From assembly GCA_964388665.1 (NCBI GenBank), contig CAYMBJ010000058.1, positions 1 to 26,028 of the forward strand: a DNA stretch of 26,028 nt, given 5' to 3'. Origin of the DNA: CALCCV01 sp964388665. Lineage in GTDB: Bacteria > Bdellovibrionota > Bdellovibrionia > Bdellovibrionales > Bdellovibrionaceae. The first letter of the stretch is position 1. Every line of letters starts with the position of its first letter. The notes beneath the pieces are model-generated. The model made no database searches and was not told where the DNA came from. It saw only the letters and a list, made by a program, of their open reading frames with translations. Both the position numbers and the translations under genes were made by a program. Shown here in pieces: positions 24,616-26,028 of the stretch.

Positions 24616-24653
24616 ATATTAGAAAAAAGTCCTCGATCCGCAATAGGTTGCGG
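24616..24653 (-). promoter_or_regulatory. Sigma-70-like promoter with dyad before the large prepilin-like gene
   Basis: On the minus strand: TTGCGG (24643-24638), a 16-nt spacer, then TAATAT (24621-24616). The -35 is one arm of a perfect inverted repeat, CCGCAA-TAGG-TTGCGG on the plus strand (24638-24653), a likely operator position. The predicted leader to ATG 24515 is about 95 nt. The gap 24516-24797 holds this and the hairpin at 24752, with nothing else recognised apart from a CTAGGCCTAG palindrome at 24551. Confidence 0.45.
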
Positions 24654-24751
24654 TAGACTGCAAATCCTAAGTCAAAAAAAATTCATTATTGCTCAAAATG
24701 AGACGTCTGAAATGGGCTGATCGCGAGAGCTGGAGGGGGATCATAATGGAT

Positions 24752-24791
24752 GAGACCAACCACCTCAGTATTGATTTGGGTGGGTGGTCTC
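24752..24791 (-). terminator. Strong hairpin just after the broken exported-protein gene
   Basis: GAGACCAACCACC (24752-24764) pairs with GGTGGGTGGTCTC (24779-24791) in 12 of 13 positions around a 14-nt loop, six bases past the stop codon of the minus-strand gene. No T-tract follows on that strand. It probably ends the transcript and insulates the prepilin-like gene. Confidence 0.5.
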
Positions 24792-24797
24792 TTTAGG

Positions 24798-25427
24798 CTA
24801 CTCGATACAAGATCCAAAGCCAAAGGCCTTTGGCTTGCCATCAAGGTAAACCAGCTGATTGGGATCGGTCAGTGCTTGTTGAATCATCTCCGGATGTTTA
24901 ACAAAAGTCTCTTCGAAATTGACTATACCGCTTGTGGTATTCAGTAGAAGATAAAAGTCACCAGAATTCGTTCCCAACAATACGCCATTGGCAAACTGAG
25001 AGGTGCCGAGAGTCCCTTCTTTTAGGCGCTGGCTGAGAACTTCTGAGGTGGCTTCCTCACAGAAAAGTGGCTCGGTTCTAGCAATTTGATAAAATCCATA
25101 CTTTACTGAGGAAAAGCTTGTGATCTCTTGACTAAATTTAAACCCACCGATTCTATCCGTTGGTGTTTCAAGAACTCGCGTGCGCAGCTCCGGATTGTGA
25201 CCCAATGGTCCTGGCTTTAGTTTGAGAAGATCCTTAGAAAACAGAAATTCATCACCAATGGAAATTGTAGTAAGCTTTGAGGGATACTCAGCACAATTTG
25301 GATCTTTCACTTTGGCGTATTCATTGTTTTGAAAGTCAGAATCGTGAGGATCTACGTCTTTACTATATCCACACAAATTCAGATTCGTGACCATTGTAGA
25401 AACTTTAGTGTTGTTCTGGACCTCGGG
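24798..25427 (-). pseudogene. Exported protein of unknown function, 3' part after an in-frame TAA
   Basis: This stretch stays in the same frame as the gene starting at 25898 and continues without a gap after its TAA (PEVQNNTKVSTMVTNLNLCG...). As an independent gene it would start at ATG 25394, but no ribosome-binding site is near that codon and there is no signal peptide, while the 5' part has one. The product has scattered cysteines and a beta-rich look (GVLLGTNSGDFYLLLNTTSG). No family was recognised. Confidence 0.5.
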
Positions 25428-25898
25428 TTAAACGCGAAATTTCTCTAGCCCATTTTCTTGTACAAACCTCACTTTCTTTAATCTAATCTCGCCATTGATC
25501 GTGGTAAATCCACCATCAGAGCTCTCACTTGGAGTGGGATTATTTACTGTAAAGGTCTTTTTTGATCCGCCAAGAAGCGCAGTTACCTTTCCTGTTTTTA
25601 CGGAAACAAGAAAAAGTTGAATTTCGTCTTTGAAGACGCCTCTTTCGACCATCGCCACTTGTTCAGTTGAGTCTACGGCGCGGGTTTGGCAGTAGCGAAC
25701 ATCACTGGGTGTGATGGGTTTGTAAATTTGTCGAGATCCAAGATAGGGGCTGCCAAATGCATAAGTGATTTTTGGCTTGAGATTGATGCCTGCATTTTTT
25801 ACGCAAAGTACATCTTCAAACTGATCTGCCTGAACTGTGATGGCCATGCAAAATGCCAAGGCACTGGCAGCTAAACTCGGGAATATATTGATTTTCAT
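25428..25898 (-). pseudogene. Exported protein of unknown function, 5' part
   Basis: Begins with a Sec signal peptide (MKINIFPSLAASALAF..., cleavage after VQA), followed by a mature part with two cysteines (LCVKNAG, YCQTRAV) and strand-rich sequence with QIYKPITPSDV and GGFTTINGEIRLKKVRF. ATG 25898 has GGAGG five bases upstream, so the four extra residues from TTG 25910 are not used. The frame ends at TAA 25428-25430 but continues in phase into the next open stretch, so this is probably the 5' half of one ~370-codon gene. It could also be a genuine short secreted protein of ~156 residues. Family unknown. Confidence 0.55.
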
Positions 25899-25925
25899 AT
25901 TTACCTCCAATTTGGTGTTGAGCTG

Positions 25926-25954
25926 TTAATAGCTGAGGCAGTATTGACCGTCAA
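25926..25954 (-). promoter_or_regulatory. Sigma-70-like promoter of the exported-protein gene
   Basis: On the minus strand TTGACG (25954-25949), 17 nt, TATTAA (25931-25926), giving a leader of about 20 nt to ATG 25898 with its GGAGG. The -35 lies in a perfect dyad, TTGAC-C-GTCAA (plus strand 25944-25954). Confidence 0.55.
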
Positions 25955-26028
25955 AACTAATTTTGTTACCCCTATATTAATGCCGTTCACTTTCATTCGT
26001 GGCAAAAGATAAGTTGAAATTTTTTTAT

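Overview
The window looks like a chromosomal segment from a Gram-negative, delta-proteobacterium-like organism, most plausibly a member of the Bdellovibrionota. This is inferred from a pilB / pilT-like / pilC / pilS / pilR order, many lipoproteins, an HD-GYP-like regulator, TTG and GTG starts, and moderate base composition. No rRNA, tRNA, CRISPR array, insertion sequence or integrase was recognised, so taxonomy rests on gene content alone.

Region 1 (1-7.8 kb) is a type IV pilus locus. A CheX-like phosphatase comes first, followed by pilB, a PilT-fold protein that has lost its Walker A motif, and pilC, all overlapping or abutting. The sensor kinase gene pilS starts with TTG 1 nt after pilC, and the sigma-54 activator gene pilR follows. 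A -24/-12 (sigma-54) promoter match sits directly in front of pilR. No pilA or pilD is present.

Region 2 (7.8-13.5 kb) holds a large lipoprotein with patatin-like motifs, a receiver-like/HD-GYP-like protein with substituted metal ligands, and a coupled proB-proA pair for proline synthesis.

Region 3 (13.5-19.7 kb) holds a PQQ-sugar-dehydrogenase-like/cytochrome c protein broken by one in-frame TAG, a Tat-type metallophosphoesterase, a YjjG-type HAD phosphatase, a VanY-type peptidase, a lipoprotein broken by a one-base frameshift, and the 3' remnant of a methyltransferase gene.

Region 4 (19.7-21.7 kb) is a compact ECF sigma factor / zinc-type anti-sigma / signal peptidase I module. The sigma gene and the peptidase gene each follow the same promoter-like signature, GGAACY-N16-GTATA, suggesting an autoregulated secretion-linked regulon.

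Region 5 (21.7-26 kb, minus strand) holds a very large prepilin-like (PilX-like N-terminus) protein and an exported protein interrupted by one in-frame TAA. Both have recognisable sigma-70-like promoters with overlapping dyads.

The pilus genes are intact apart from the ATPase-dead PilT paralogue, whereas the second half of the window carries four interrupted or truncated genes. TAG and TAA terminate intact genes here (pilC, pilR, pilS, proA and others), so genome-wide stop reassignment does not explain the interruptions. The longest stretch without a gene is about 280 bases (24516-24797). It holds a promoter with a dyad and a terminator-like hairpin.
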